DNA of 64,000 nt, from positions 7,512,501 through 7,576,500 of the forward strand of contig JALGPY010000008.1 in assembly GCA_023055425.1 (NCBI GenBank), given 5' to 3'. The stretch comes from Linanthus parryae (Eukaryota; Streptophyta; Magnoliopsida; Ericales; Polemoniaceae). Both the position numbers and the translations under genes were made by a program. The notes under the pieces are model-generated. The model saw only the letters and a list, made by a program, of their open reading frames with translations, ran no database searches and was not told the origin of the DNA. Positions 51,405 through 62,871 of this stretch are shown here, in pieces (the first letter of the stretch is position 1; the number at the start of each line of letters is the position of its first letter).

Positions 51405-52312
51405 ACGACACATGCCAGAAATTAGAGAAATCAATCTCTGGTACCGCTACTGCCACAGGCCAGAACTGGCATCTCGGAACGGTGACGACATCAGGGCGAC
51501 CAAGCGAGAGGGACGACGACGACGGAGACAGCGAGTGGGACGATGATGATGAAACAGCGACGACGATTTACTCCTCCCCCTTCACCTCCTTGATCCGGGC
51601 TTCTTCTTTGTCATATCTCTCTCTCTTTCTCATCTTCTCGATCTCAAGGTAATGGCTGAAGGTGGTGGTGGTGGCGACGATGGTGATGAAGGTGAACATG
51701 GATTGTTCGAGAGGGGATAGGGAGAAGGGATCTGAGAGAAGGTGAAGGTGAAGGTGAAGATAAGATTATAAAGGCAGGGTTTTGTTTTTATTTGTTTTAT
51801 TTTTATATATAAATATGTGTTTTAATAGATGGTCAAGATTACATCTGCAATTTGAAGGTAAGACACATATTTAAGCCACGTGTGACATTCATTTTGGGCG
51901 GGCAATTAGAAATTTTGTCCCAAAATTTGGCTCCAAAGTGAAAAAAAATTATGCATAGACTTAATTTATGGTAAAAAAAATCTTGCCATATATGATCATC
52001 TTTAACGGAGTTAAATAACTTCTTGTCGTTTATGTTATATACAATATGAGGCAATAATTTTTTTGCTAGTAATGATATTTTTCTTGCCGTTTTAGATAAT
52101 TTTAAGCAGGGAAAATTATTATCGCCAATATTGTAAAATTCTTCGCGTTTTTGATGAAATATATGCGGAAATAGCAAATTATTTCCGTTTTAGAAGTTTT
52201 AAGCGGGGAGAGTTATTATTGCTGTATTTGATAGCATATATGGCAAGATAATTATTGCCATGCGAAAATTGAGGTTTTTTTTTGCTGTTTTTTGAGTAAA
52301 TTTCTAGTAGTG

Positions 52313-54985
52313 TAAGACCCTATAGATACCCACATTTTCAAAAGAATGAAATTGAGAAAATGATACAAGATATGTTGGCAAATGATGTGATCAAGCCAAG
52401 TGTAAGCCCTTTTGCCTCTCCCCTGCTGCTAGTCAAGAAAAAGGATGGGGGTTGGAGGTTTGGTGTTGACTATAGGGAGCGCAACAGCAAGAAAATAACA
52501 GACAAATACCCCATACCTGTCATAGATGAGTTGTTGGATGAGCTTCAAGGATCTTTTATCTTCTCCAAGTTGGATCTGACATCAGGCTATCACTAGATCA
52601 GAATGAGAAAAGAGGACATTCCCAAAACAGCTTTTAGGACTCATGATGGCCACTATGAATTCCAAGTGATGTCATTTGGGTTAACCAATGCTCCCGCTTC
52701 CTTTCAAGAAATTATGAAGGACGTAATGAGATCCTATCTGAAAAAATTTGTACTAGTATTCTTTGATGCATACTGGTCTATAGCCAAAATTTGGAACAAC
52801 ATGTGTTACACCTAACTGAGGTGCTAACCACCTTGAGAAAGAATCAGTTCTTTGCCAAAATGAGCAAGTGTGCCTTTGGACAGAGACAAATGGAATATCT
52901 AGGCCACATCATATCAGCTACAGGTGTGGCTACTGATAGCAAGAACATATATTGTATGTTGAGATGACCTATTCCAAAAATCCTCAAGGGGTTGAGGGGT
53001 TTCCTGGATCTCACAAGTTATTATAGAAGATTTGTGCAACAATATGGGTGTATTAGCAAGCCATTAACAGAACTACTCAAGAAGGGTCAGTTCACGTGGA
53101 ATGCAGAAGCTGAAAAGCCTTCAATAGGCTATGACAAGAGAACCAGTGTTAGCCGTGCCAGATTTCAATCAACCTTTTGAAGTGGAAATTGATGCTTGCA
53201 ATGTGGGTATTGGTGGTGTATTAATGCAGAATCATAGGCCAATAGCCTTCTACAGTAAGGCATTGAACTCTAGCCACCAAGCTTTATCAAATTATGAGAA
53301 AGAGCTCATGGCTGTTGCACAAGCTGTTACAAAGTGGAGGTCTTATTTAGAAGGTGTACCCTTCTCCATTAAGACTGACCACCAAAGTATTAAGTACTTC
53401 CTAGAGAAAATACTTAACACTAGTATGCAGCACAAGTGGCTCTCCAAGCGCATAGGTCTTAACTACACCATCACCTACAAGAAAAGGAGAGAGAACCTGG
53501 TGGCAGATGCTTTGTCTAGGCTACCAGAAGAGGCTGAAGTTGGTCATGCCAATCCATTAATGTATTACTACCCCAGTGGGCTTTGTCTGTTAAGAACTCA
53601 TACACAAGTGATTCCTGGGCTCAGACCTGGATCCAGAAGCTACTAATTGACCCCAAGGCTGGAAAGGGAGTGTACTCACTCTCTAATGACATGCTGTGGA
53701 AGTACACCAGATCTATATGGGAACTGGTAATGACTTGAGAAGAGAATCGATACAGATGGGGCACAACACATGTATAGGTCGACATTTTGGCATTTTGGGT
53801 ACTTATAAAAGGGTGCATTATCATTTCTTCTGGCCTGGAATAAAGACAGAAGTCAAGGAATGTGTGATCACTTGTGATACATGTCAGCAAATGAAGCATG
53901 AGAATGTCCATTACCCTGGATTATTACAACCATTACCTGTACCATATCTCCCATGGACTTATATCAGCTTGGATTTCATCACAGTATTGCCTAAGTCTCA
54001 TGGTAAGAATGTCATCTTAGTGGTGGTTGATAGACTGACCAAGTATGGCCATTTCATTCCTTTAGCTCACCCTTTCTCTGCATCCACAGTGGCTCAGGTC
54101 TTCTTTGATCATATTCATAAGTATCATGGTTTACCATCTACCATTGTGTCAGATAGAGACCTATCTTTCCGAGCACTTTTTGGTAATGCCTATTCAAATT
54201 GCTGAACACAAACTGGCCCATTCTACTGCTTACCACCCTCAATCTGATGCGAAAACTGAGAGGTTGAACAGTGCTTAGAAGCTTATCTTAGGTGTATGAC
54301 ACGGGACAGACCCTCACAATGGAGCAATTGACTGAGTCTAGCTGAATTTTGGTATAACACCAACTACCACAGTTCCCTAAAGACCACTCCTTTCATGGCC
54401 TTGTATGGATACCCTTCTCCTCAGCTCAGTTTCCACCAAATAAATAACTCCCCATGTGAAGAAATGAATCAATTCTAACAGGATAGACAAAAGTTGCTTT
54501 TACTGCTGCAAACCAATTTGAAGGAAGCTCGGTCAAGGATGAAGTTATTTGTAGACCAGAAGAGGAGTGAAAGAAGTTTTACAGTGGGAGATTGGGTTTA
54601 CTTAAGGTTACAGCCAAACAAGCAGACGTCCATGCTCCAGTCCAGATCGCACAAGCTCACCCCAAGGTTTTATGGATCTTTCCAGGTTTTGGAGAAGATT
54701 GGTAAAGTAGCTTACAAGGTGGAATTTCCTGCACACTACAAGATACATCGCGTTTTTCATGTATCATTACTCAAGCGAAAATTGGGTGCTAACATACCTG
54801 TGCAGCCTGCATTGCCTTTTTACGGCCTTGATGGTCAATTACTTGTTGAGCCAGTGGCTGTGTTAGATAACAGGTCAGTGACTAGGGATATGCAGGTTCA
54901 GCAAATGCTCATTCAATCGGCCAACACTTTGCCTTCAGGTGCTACTTGGGAAGATTAAGCTCAAGTGGCCAAAATCTTCCCCACT
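52313..54985 (+). pseudogene. pol remnant of the gypsy element: RT, RNase H, integrase, chromodomain
   Basis: RT begins [15 protein letters not shown] and runs through [18 protein letters not shown] and [11 protein letters not shown]; a stop follows at 52594. The catalytic box that should read xDD is FFDAYW, so the second Asp is lost. RNase H (53131-53560) is the best-kept part: [26 protein letters not shown]. The integrase zinc finger (about 53770-53890: GRHFG, TCDTCQQMK) and first catalytic Asp (LDFITVLPKS) remain; a frameshift and stops follow ALFGNAYSN. The C-terminal part has the GPY/F-like block LTPRFYGSFQVLEKIG and HRVFHVSLLKRKLG, then a chromodomain-like EPVAVLDNR ... GATWED. Inactive. 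Confidence 0.9.
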
Positions 54986-55026
54986 TTCCATCCATGAAGA
55001 AATGGATGTTTTTAAGGGGTAGGGAA

Positions 55027-55604
55027 TGTCATGATTCCCAAGTTTCCCCCCTATTTTTCCATTTTTTCCGGCGACAATGGCATATTGAAAGTGGCAGCAA
55101 TGACCAAATGAACAGTAAAGTTATTGTTCATTTGGTAAACTCTCAGAATACTTAGTAATCGTTAGATGGGGTTTTGATCTTCTAATCTTCGCCGTTCTTT
55201 CTATTAAACGTTGAGGTTTAAATAGTTTAAGTGTTGCGACGTCGTTTTCAGTGGCGCGTCGTCAGCTCTCTCGGATTGGTCCACGTTAGCATACAACGGT
55301 CACCCTCGGCTGACTCCGCGTCTGATGTGGCCATACCGTTACTTACTTTCATTTATTACTTCATTACCCTCAATTTCTTGTAATTGCGTTTAGCCCTGGA
55401 GATATAAGGGCCAGAGGACTAGTTTTTCTCGCATTAATTTAGATTTCTCTTTCTTCTTTCCTGCAAATTTCCTTCTCTACTGATTCATAATTTTAGCCAA
55501 CATCGCCATCGGAATTAGCATTCAGCTGGCTTCTGATAGATATTCCTGAACCCCTGTTTCGGTGAATTTTCGCCGGAAAACCATAAGAGCTTAAGGCTCT
55601 TACA
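55027..55604 (+). repeat. 3' LTR of the gypsy element
   Basis: Mirror of 45509-46085; preceded by a purine tract and followed by TTCAT, the second half of the target duplication. Confidence 0.92.
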
Positions 55605-55609
55605 TTCAT

Positions 55610-56395
55610 CGAAAGAGAACGGTTCGAAGAGGTCGACTGGTCGATTTAAAACCAAACCGACGGCAACGAGGAGGTGTCGGTAGATGACGATTGATGACGA
55701 AAACCGAATTTTTGGGAGAGTTTGGCTTCAGGAAACTACGCCGAAGCCTCGATTAAGTTCTTAAAGATAAAAGCGTCTTTTCACTGGAGTTGTGCGTTTG
55801 TCAGGACTCTCTCTCCAACAAAAAAGATTAAAAGAAAAACATGTGTTGGGTTTTGTCTACGCAAGTTCCGGCTTTGATCTTAAACCCTTGGGAAACCGTC
55901 CAATCCAGGTGGCGCAGCACCAGCATTACCACCAGAACCGGTCCAAGTCGGTGCAGAGACGACTGCAGGTGGATCCTTTAAGCCGGTCCGACGATAATTT
56001 GCCAGAAACTGTTCGAAACCTGGAAACCCCTATGGTGTCATTTCAGAGGGAACCTAAGTCTTGCAGAACTGTAAAGGAGTATGGAGAGAATCGCAGCAAA
56101 GTCCCCCCATATTCTGTCTTTGTTTCTCTTTAATTCTCTTGTGTGTGGAAGAAATGATTGGAGATTGTGTAAAACTGAGTGTTTGTTTCTTTACATAAAA
56201 AATAATTATATATGCATGGTGGTAATTCTTCAATCTTTATCAGAAAATTAACCATATGGTTTTGAACAAAAGGTTATAGTTGAGAAATATGGTGCGATTA
56301 CATATGCACACCGCTTCAAATAATTAGACAAAATTCGAACTGTTTTCTTTTGTAATAAGATGAGAACAAAAAGTAGTTTAACAATTCTTTACGGT
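55610..56395. other. Interior of the composite insertion, right part; unidentified frames
   Basis: A 113-codon plus-strand frame (55792-56133) contains ETVRNLETPMVSFQREPKSC. The minus strand has a Gly/Ala/Pro-rich frame over the same DNA (APTWTGSGGNAGAAPPGLDG). I recognise neither. The region is the continuation of the sequence broken by the gypsy element at 45508. Confidence 0.35.
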
Positions 56396-56563
56396 TGTTA
56401 TAAAGTAGACTCCGATTTGTTCTAATAAGAAGAAAACATAAGTGAAGAATAACACAAAAAAGATAAATCAAAACTACAGAATAAAAGTCAACTAAATCGG
56501 AGATGAATTGAACGACAGTCTCGTACGATGACGATCTCCGTAAAGCATTATTCGTTCCCCACA

Positions 56564-56905
56564 GAATTTACAGTAGTTGTCTGTTATTTTATTATAATTA
56601 TGCTAGTTCATGAGTAGAGTAGTAGTATTTCAGCATAACGACAACATAACAATACAACAATTGTCCCTTTTGGGACATCGTATGAGAAGATTAACATGGT
56701 TCAGGCATAAGGGATGACATAAGAATTGCTGTTATTATGTTGTAGTTAACACTGCACAACATCCAATTTCAATCGCACAAGGAATCGGACACACAAGTTT
56801 ACCACTTGTTTCCGCCATCTTAAATAACTATAAGCTGCACCCACCAACAGTGTTATTGCGTTAAAACTCAAGTTTTCTAAGTTAGCATTGCATATATTTT
56901 AAAAG
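56564..56905. other. Array sequence of repeat 3 between the two large insertions
   Basis: Matches 25488-25800 and 33290-33620 (TAGTTCATGAGTAGAG, GCATAACGACAACATAACAA, TGCACCCACCAACA). It carries the spacer before pseudo-exon 14, but the exon itself is lost because the copia element begins here. Confidence 0.8.
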
Positions 56906-57386
56906 TGTTGGGAAATATACCTTGAAGTAGAGAAAACATAAAGGATCAACAAAGAGTGAAGCCCGGGGGGTCTTCGCACAAAGTAAAAATGTCTTCGTAC
57001 GAAGCTTCCCAGAAAAACACAAGAAATCCATAAGTGTTTGCAGAATGGTATGTTGTCTCAAAGTGGGAAGCTCTTCGTATGAATTGAACGACTGTGTTTT
57101 CATTAAGACTATGTGTCTTCGCACGAAGAGAATGCGGAAGGCGACAAATAAGAATGGAATTGTTTCATTTTGTTACTGGAGCAGTTTTAGAGCATATAAA
57201 GGGGTCCTTAGGGGTCTCAGAAACATGTATTAGCATAGTGATAGGTTTCTCCTCGTTGAATAAATGTCTTTCTTCCTCGTGCACGCAGTTAGTATATGCT
57301 GTGCTACCGAACCACGTAAATTGTGTGTTTTGCATCTTTCTTTCATCGTTCGTGAGGCGTGAGTAATCATGAGTTTCATAAAAAAG

Positions 57387-57396
57387 TGGTATCAGA
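57387..57396 (+). promoter_or_regulatory. Primer binding site of the copia element
   Basis: TGGTATCAGA just after the 5' LTR, complementary to the initiator tRNA-Met 3' end. Confidence 0.8.
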
Positions 57397-57438
57397 TCTT
57401 AGGTTGAGATTACTACGCCAAGAGCAATTTTTGGATCG

Positions 57439-58175
57439 ATGTTGAAGATCGACAGGTTCACAGGAGGGAACTACTTCATTTTGTGGAAGATAAAGATGGA
57501 GGCCTTGCTTAAATCGCAGGGTTTGTGGGTAGCTTTGATCGCTGAAAAAGTAGGCATGGATGTTAATACTTCGGAGTTCAAGGCGATGGAGAAGAAGGAA
57601 CATTAAAACATTATGTTGTGCTTATCGGATGACGTGATCATCGAGGTCGCAGATCAGAAGAAAGCAGCAAGTATTTGGCTCAAGTTGGAGCGTCTCTACA
57701 TGACGAAGAGTCTCACTAGCAAGTTGATGCTAACGTAAAGGCTCTCCACTTTGCGGATGCTTGAAGGTAAATTTCTAAAAGACCATCTTGATCAATTTAA
57801 TGCAATTCTTTTAGACTTGCGTAATATTGACGAGAAATTGGGTGATGAGGATGCTGCACTTTTGTTATTGATCTCGTTACCTCCATCATATGAGAACTTT
57901 ATTCAATAATTCATTGTGAATAAGGATGAATTATCTCTATAGGAGTTCAAATCGGCGCTCCATTCTAGGGAACTGCGGCATAAAGGTGCAGTCACAGGTA
58001 CAGAGGACCATGCTTCCGGTTTTATGACAACCGGTGGAAGCAAGAAGGGTAAGAAGAACAAGAAGAATCAGTTATCGGGTTCTAAGTTACCTAAGGATGT
58101 CTGTGCTTGGTGCAAGGAGAAAGGGCACTAGAAGAGGGATTGCCTGAATGAGGTCAACATGGACAAATGACTCTG
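57439..58175 (+). pseudogene. gag remnant of the copia element
   Basis: Reads MLKIDRFTGGNYFILWKIKM, then KKAASIWLKLERLYMTKSL and LPPSYENFIQ with in-frame stops near 57604, 57736, 57909 and 57941. The zinc knuckle is CAWCKEKGH-stop-KRDC: all Cys and His ligands are kept but a stop (near 58130) interrupts it. Confidence 0.85.
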
Positions 58176-61100
58176 CAGCCGTGGTAGAGAAGTGGAATTC
58201 GTCAGAGGATAATTTTGTTCTGCTAGCGGATGATGTCATGCATCAACCGGATGCGTGGTTTCTTGACTCCGAGGCTTCTTATTATATATTTTCTAACTAG
58301 GATTCGTTTTCAAGGTACAACCGTGCAGATGGAGGATCCGTTCATATGGCAAACAAGGCTGTTTGCAAGATCATAGGAAAAAATTCAGTTAGGTTCAGGA
58401 CTTATGATGGGAAGACATGCACTTTGAAGGATGTTAGACACATACCGCTACTCACAAAAAATCTAATTTCCTTGAGTCTAATCGACAATAAGGGATTTAG
58501 CTTCAAAGGTGAATGTGGTGGATTATGCGTCTACAAGGACTCGGATGTGCTACTCAAGGGGGTCAAGGATGGGACTTTATATGTACTATAAGGTTCGACT
58601 ATCAAAAGGTCTATCGGAGTTTTCTCGATCGACATTAAGGAAGATGATCAAACCAAGCTATGGAAAATGAGGCTCGACCATATGAGTGAACATGGAATGT
58701 AGGAACTTCACAAGAAAGGCTATCTCACTGGGCATGCGCCCAAGAGCATATGGTTTGGTGAGCACAACGAGTATGGGAAGCTACATCGTAGCAAGTTCCC
58801 TAATGCAATTCATAGAACGAAAGGTACTCTTGATTACATCCATTCCGATTGCTGTGGTCCATCTTGAGTTGAGGCGATAGGAGGGTACAAGTATTTTCTG
58901 AGCATCATAGACGATTATTCCAGGATGACTTGGATATTTGTGATGAATCACAAGAGTGAAGCCTTCGCAAGATTCAAGGAGGGGAAGACACTAGTAGAGA
59001 ATTAGGTAGGAAAGAAGGTGAAGAGGTTGTGCATGGAAAACGGCTTGGAGTTTTGGGCATTAGAGTGATGGAATCTGCAAGCATCAGGCTATTGCTCACC
59101 ATAACACCCGTCGACACACACCACAGCAGAATGATGTAGCCAAGAGAATGAATCAGACATTTTAGCGAAAGCAAGGTGTATGATTTCAAATGCAGATCCT
59201 TCTAGAGGTTTCTGGTGAGAAGCAGTCTACATGGCATGCTATCTCGCGAATTGGAGCCCGTACACATGTATAGGATGCAAGATTCCTATGGAAGTCTGGT
59301 CCGGTAAAGCAGTGGATTACTCATATTTGAGAGCTTTTGGTTGCATTGCCTATCATCACGCTGATGATGGCAAACTAGAACGAAGAGCTAAGAAGGGAGT
59401 ACTCATGGGTTTCGAAATAGGTGTGAGGGGATACAAGATATGGGCAGACAACAAGGTTATACTTAGCAGAAGTGTAGTCTTTAATAAGAGTCATATGTTG
59501 AAGAATTACGTAGAGATTGAACTAGGAGATGCAGAAAAGAAGTTGGAGGGAGAGTCGGATCCTAGTGATCCTAAGGATTCTGAAATCCCTACATCGCCGC
59601 CGGAAGCCGAAGAGGAAGAAGCAGAAGAGTCTGATAGTGAGGATGCGTCTCTACCAGAGGATCATCAGAGTATTGTTGTGGGAAGACCAAAAAGAGTCAT
59701 ACAGCCTCCGACGAGATACATAGATGATGGTATGGTGGAATATGCATTACATGTAGCGGAGGAGGTGGAGTATGACACGTCCACCTACAAGGTCGCTATA
59801 TATAGTTCTGAGTCAGCATAATGGATTACCGCGATGGGAGACGAGATGGATTCTCTTAGAAAAAACTAGACTTGGGAGCTTGTTAAATTGCCAGCGGGAA
59901 GGAAGATAGTCATTTGCAAGTAGGTCTTCATAAGAATGGAAGGAACTGCGTCCGGAGAGGGCTTCAAGTATAAGGCAAGTCTAGTTGCAAGAGGGTTCAG
60001 TCAGAAAAAAAGGGGTTGACTACTACGAGATCTTCTCACCGGTGGTCAGCCATTATTCTATCCGGGTGCTACTATCTTTAGTGGCACACCACGACTTAGA
60101 GCTTGAGCATTTGGATGTGAAAACAACTTTTCTACATGGAGAGTTAGAAGAGGAGATATACATGAGCCAATCGGAGGGCTTCCAAGTTCCCGAAAAAGAA
60201 GAGCACATGTGCAAGATGAAAAGACTTCTCTACGGACTTAAGAAGTCCCCAAAGCAATGGTACAAGAGCTTTGACAACTTCATGTTGAAGATTGGTTACC
60301 ACAAGTACGAGTATGATTGTTGCGTTTATCACAAGTTTTTTTGAAGTGGATCACGTATCTAACTTGTTACGTGTGTGGATGATATTCTGATCGCCACTCA
60401 GAATATAAAGGCCATTAAAGAACTGAAGAGGTCCCTTAGTGCGGGATTCGAGATGAAGGATCGGGGGCTGCTCGGAAGATATTGGGAGTGGAGATCTATA
60501 GAGACAGGAAGAAGAAGCTTTTCTTGTCACAACATGGATACATCAAGAAGATTTTGGCAAGGTTCGGGATGTTATCAGAAAAGAATGTAAACCGTTCAGA
60601 CTTAGGAGGACAAGGAGTACATGTATAAGTTCCATATGTTAGCGCAGTTGGAAGCCTCATGTATGCTATGACCTGTACACGACCAGACATAGCATTCGCT
60701 CTAAGTGTGGTTAGTCGTTTTATGTCTCATCCAGGAAGGGACCATTGGCAGGCGGTGAAACGGATATTCAAGTATCTTAAATGTACGACGGACATTGGCC
60801 TATGCTACGGGGCTAATGAAAACATCTTGGTAGCTGTTTTCTCGGATTCAGATTATGGATGGGATGTTGATAGTAGAAGATCAATGACGGGCTATGTGTT
60901 TGCTCTGGGAGCATCTGTTGTGAATATGAAAGGCGACGCTACAGCCGACGGTGACATTTATAACCACGAAGGCGAAGTATATGGCTCTAACAGAAGCAGC
61001 GAAGGAGGTAATTTCGCTAAAGGGAATGATCAATGATCTAGGGCTACTGCAAGATTAGGCGATAGTCTACTGTGATAGCAAGAGTGCGATTTGCTTGACG

Positions 61101-61290
61101 AAGGACCATATTCATCATGAAATGACCAGTCATATCGACGACAGGTATCATTTTCTGAGAAGTGAAAGCACAATCAAGGTGATGAAGGTAGGGGCTGCTG
61201 ACAACCCTGCAAATATGTTCACCAAGTCTGTTCCGGAGAGCAAGCTCCAGCATTGTCTGGAATTTCTCAACATTATGAGCCTGTGCGCCC
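58176..61290 (+). pseudogene. pol remnant of the copia element
   Basis: The protease box reads FLDSEASYYIF where DSGAS/T is expected, so it is inactive. Integrase: IPLLTKNLISLS, the HHCC region (LWKMRLDHMSEHGM ...), LDYIHSDCCGPS, YFLSIIDDYSRMTWIFV, FWALE, with many stops. RT (about 59820-60600): WELVKLPAGRKI, LEHLDVKTTFLHGELEEEIY, KRLLYGLKKSPKQWYKSFD, and CVDDILIA in place of YVDD. RNase H about 60659-61290: TRPDIAFALSVVSRFMSHPG, SDSDYGWDVDSRRSMTGYVF, ending in an NMFTKSVPES block. A Glu/Ser-rich linker (59560-59660) separates integrase and RT. At least a dozen stops and several frameshifts. Confidence 0.88.
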
Positions 61291-61706
61291 GTAGGGACAT
61301 GTCAGACCCGGCGAGGTCCAGTGAGTCTACGTAACGGGAGACATTGGGAGGGGAGAAGACAAGCTTTGTTCGCAAGGAGGAAGACTTTGTTGCAGACGAG
61401 AGACTTCAAGGCAAAATGGAGATTTGTTGGGAAATATGTCTTGAAGTAGAAGACACTCAAAGGAGCAACATAGAGTGAAGCCTTCGTACGAAGACATTCC
61501 AGAAAAAGCCAGGAAAGCCAAAAGTGATCGCATAATGGTATGTTGTCTCGAAGTGGGAAGATCTTCGTACGAAGAGCACGGATATCTTCGCACGAAGACT
61601 TCGTGTATTCGCATGAAGAGAATGCGGGAGGTGCAAATAAGGATGGAATTGTTTTCTTTTGGTACCAGCAAGGTTTTAGGGTGTATAAAAAGATCCTTTG
61701 GGGGTC

Positions 61707-62394
61707 GGGCGGAGCCATGTAGGGGCACGGGGGGGGGGGGGGGGGACGTGCCCCCCCCCAACATTCTCCGACACACTTAGAATACCCCTATGCATTTAGG
61801 TTTTCTTTAGTCGTTGTGGAATTGATACATACCTGTGCCCCCCCAGCAATGACATGAAATGAACTGTGCCCCAGCGGTTAGGAAGTCGAACTGGAAAGAC
61901 TGTGCCTTGTGTTCGAATCTCGGCAAAGGCTTTTTTCACCTCTTTTTTAGTTGTGCTATACTGCTATTAATAGTTATGTATCTGTACCCCCATCTAGCTA
62001 ACAAATTGAGCTCTAGTCCAGTGCTTAAACTGGTGGATTGTAAGCCTTGTTACTTGGGTTCGAGTCTCAATAGAAGCATTTTTGGACCAAAATATTTTTT
62101 TTTGAGCAAAAAAAAAGTCTCAACTATTTAATATACACAATTGTCCCTTAGTTTTTCATAAATACACCAAAAGACCGAGGTATTTATTAAACTTCGAATC
62201 TCGATAAAAATAATTTTTGGACAACAAAAGTTTCACTTATTTAATATACATAATTGTCCTTTAATTTTTCATAAATACACAAAAAGACTATGGTATTTAT
62301 TACATCATCTTAATTTTTTATTCATTAAAAATTTATACTCTCTCCTAAAAAAAAATTGTGCCCCCCCTTCACCCAAATCCTGGCTCCGCCACTG
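61707..62394. mobile_element. TIR element in the copia 3' LTR, TGGCGGAGCC family (688 bp)
   Basis: Left GGGCGGAGCCATGTAGGGGC, then a G-run and C-run; right GCCCCCCCTTCACCC then AAATCCTGGCTCCGCCACTG. The flank GTC occurs on both sides (61704-61706 and 62395-62397); the 5' LTR has one copy (TTAGGGGTCTCAG), confirming the insertion point. Inside are three TTCGAATCTC/GTTCGAGTCTC words resembling tRNA B boxes (about 61912, 62057, 62194). The frame at 61859-62131 is not convincing as protein. Confidence 0.8.
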
Positions 62395-62784
62395 GTCTGA
62401 TAAACATGTAGTAGAATCGTGATAGGTTTCTCCTCGTTGAATAAAGGTCTTTTTCCCGTGGACGTAGTTAGCATATTTCTGCTAACGAACTACGTAAATT
62501 TTGTGTTTTACATCTTTATTTCTTCGTTCGTGAGACGTGAGTAATCGTGAGTTTCATAACATCATTTCGGTGTTTTCATATGAGGATCGTTTCTGTATTT
62601 AGGCAGCCAGACAAACACCTAATATAATAGTGGGAAATGTGCTTGTGATGATACTGTCCCTGGTCTAGGATTATTGAAATGATCACCTGAGTGATGTTAA
62701 GCTCCTCCTACCGTGGTCGTAAACAGAGACCTATTATCGTTGTTTTGTAGTAGTAATTTTGTTTGTTTGGGGTTTTCTTCGCGG

Positions 62785-62871
62785 GTGGGCATACACCCTT
62801 CTGCTGCAGAAGAGTTTGTGAGAATGCGTTCAGTGACAAGGCGCGTTTTCAAACCAAAGACAAATCTTTAA
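62785..62871 (+). pseudogene. Glutathione reductase exon-16 copy, repeat 3
   Basis: Open 87-bp copy of the last GR exon, ending TNL as in the real gene but with Thr-to-Arg (VRMRS for VTMRS) and Ser-to-Phe (RVFKP) changes. The acceptor CAG has become CGG, so it could not be spliced normally. Exons 14 and 15 are absent. Confidence 0.9.

Larger units (their letters stand above)
49145..52312. mobile_element. CACTA (En/Spm-type) non-autonomous element (3.17 kb)
   Basis: Starts CACTACTGGAAAC and ends GTAAATTTCTAGTAGTG, the CACTA terminal inverted repeat. Subterminal repeats of ACGGCAAGA, TCGCCGTTTATGA and related words crowd the left end; TTGCCGTTTTAG-like words lie at the right end. It splits the reverse transcriptase linker of the gypsy element between CCAGTCAGT and AGACCC. 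The 3-bp flanks (ATA/TAA) do not match exactly, so the ends have small changes. No transposase; the interior holds a Mutator-like element and simple repeats. Confidence 0.9.
45509..55604 (+). mobile_element. Ty3/gypsy chromovirus, Reina-like, decayed (10.1 kb with insertions)
   Basis: LTRs 45509-46085 (577 bp) and 55027-55604 (578 bp), each TGTCATGATT...A; flanks TTCAC/TTCAT are an imperfect 5-bp duplication. A primer site TGGTATCAGA (46088-46097) follows the 5' LTR and a purine tract AAGGGGTAGGGAA precedes the 3' LTR. Gene order gag, protease, RT, RNase H, integrase and a chromodomain-like end marks a chromovirus. Removing the inserts at 48107-48997 and 49145-52312 leaves about 6.0 kb, normal for this group. 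Many stops and frameshifts show it is inactive. Confidence 0.93.
39903..56563 (-). mobile_element. Composite LTR-type insertion (16.7 kb) splitting repeat 3
   Basis: The array sequence stops at GAATT (39898-39902) and resumes with GAATT (56564-56568); repeat 1 has one uninterrupted copy near 25487. Terminal direct repeats of about 168 bp (39903-40070 and 56396-56563) begin TGTTA(G/T)AAAGTAGA and end CCCCACA. On the left the LTR seems to continue to 41667, where the minus strand reads a purine tract (CATGTGGGGGAT) then TGTTGGAAAATATGG. This suggests a minus-strand element whose left (3') LTR is long and whose right (5') LTR is cut short. No pol was recognised in 41668-45508 or 55610-56395. It hosts the elements listed at 40116 and 45509. 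Confidence 0.65.
56906..62561 (+). mobile_element. Ty1/copia element, decayed, with both LTRs (5.66 kb)
   Basis: 5' LTR about 56906-57384 and 3' LTR 61425-62561 (split by an insertion at 61707-62394), both starting TGTTGGGAAATAT and ending in a GAGTTTCATAA stretch. Primer site TGGTATCAGA at 57387. Order gag, protease, integrase, RT, RNase H is the copia order. Flanks do not match (AAAAG versus TCATT): the left flank is the spacer before GR exon 14 and the right flank is the arm of the intron-15 foldback, so the host DNA between them was lost. The truncated copies in repeats 1 and 2 are close relatives. Confidence 0.9.

Noticed and set aside
61911..61923. A functional tRNA gene at the B-box-like motif
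   Set aside because: No cloverleaf with acceptor-stem pairing or proper A-box spacing could be built; treated as tRNA-like repeat sequence only.
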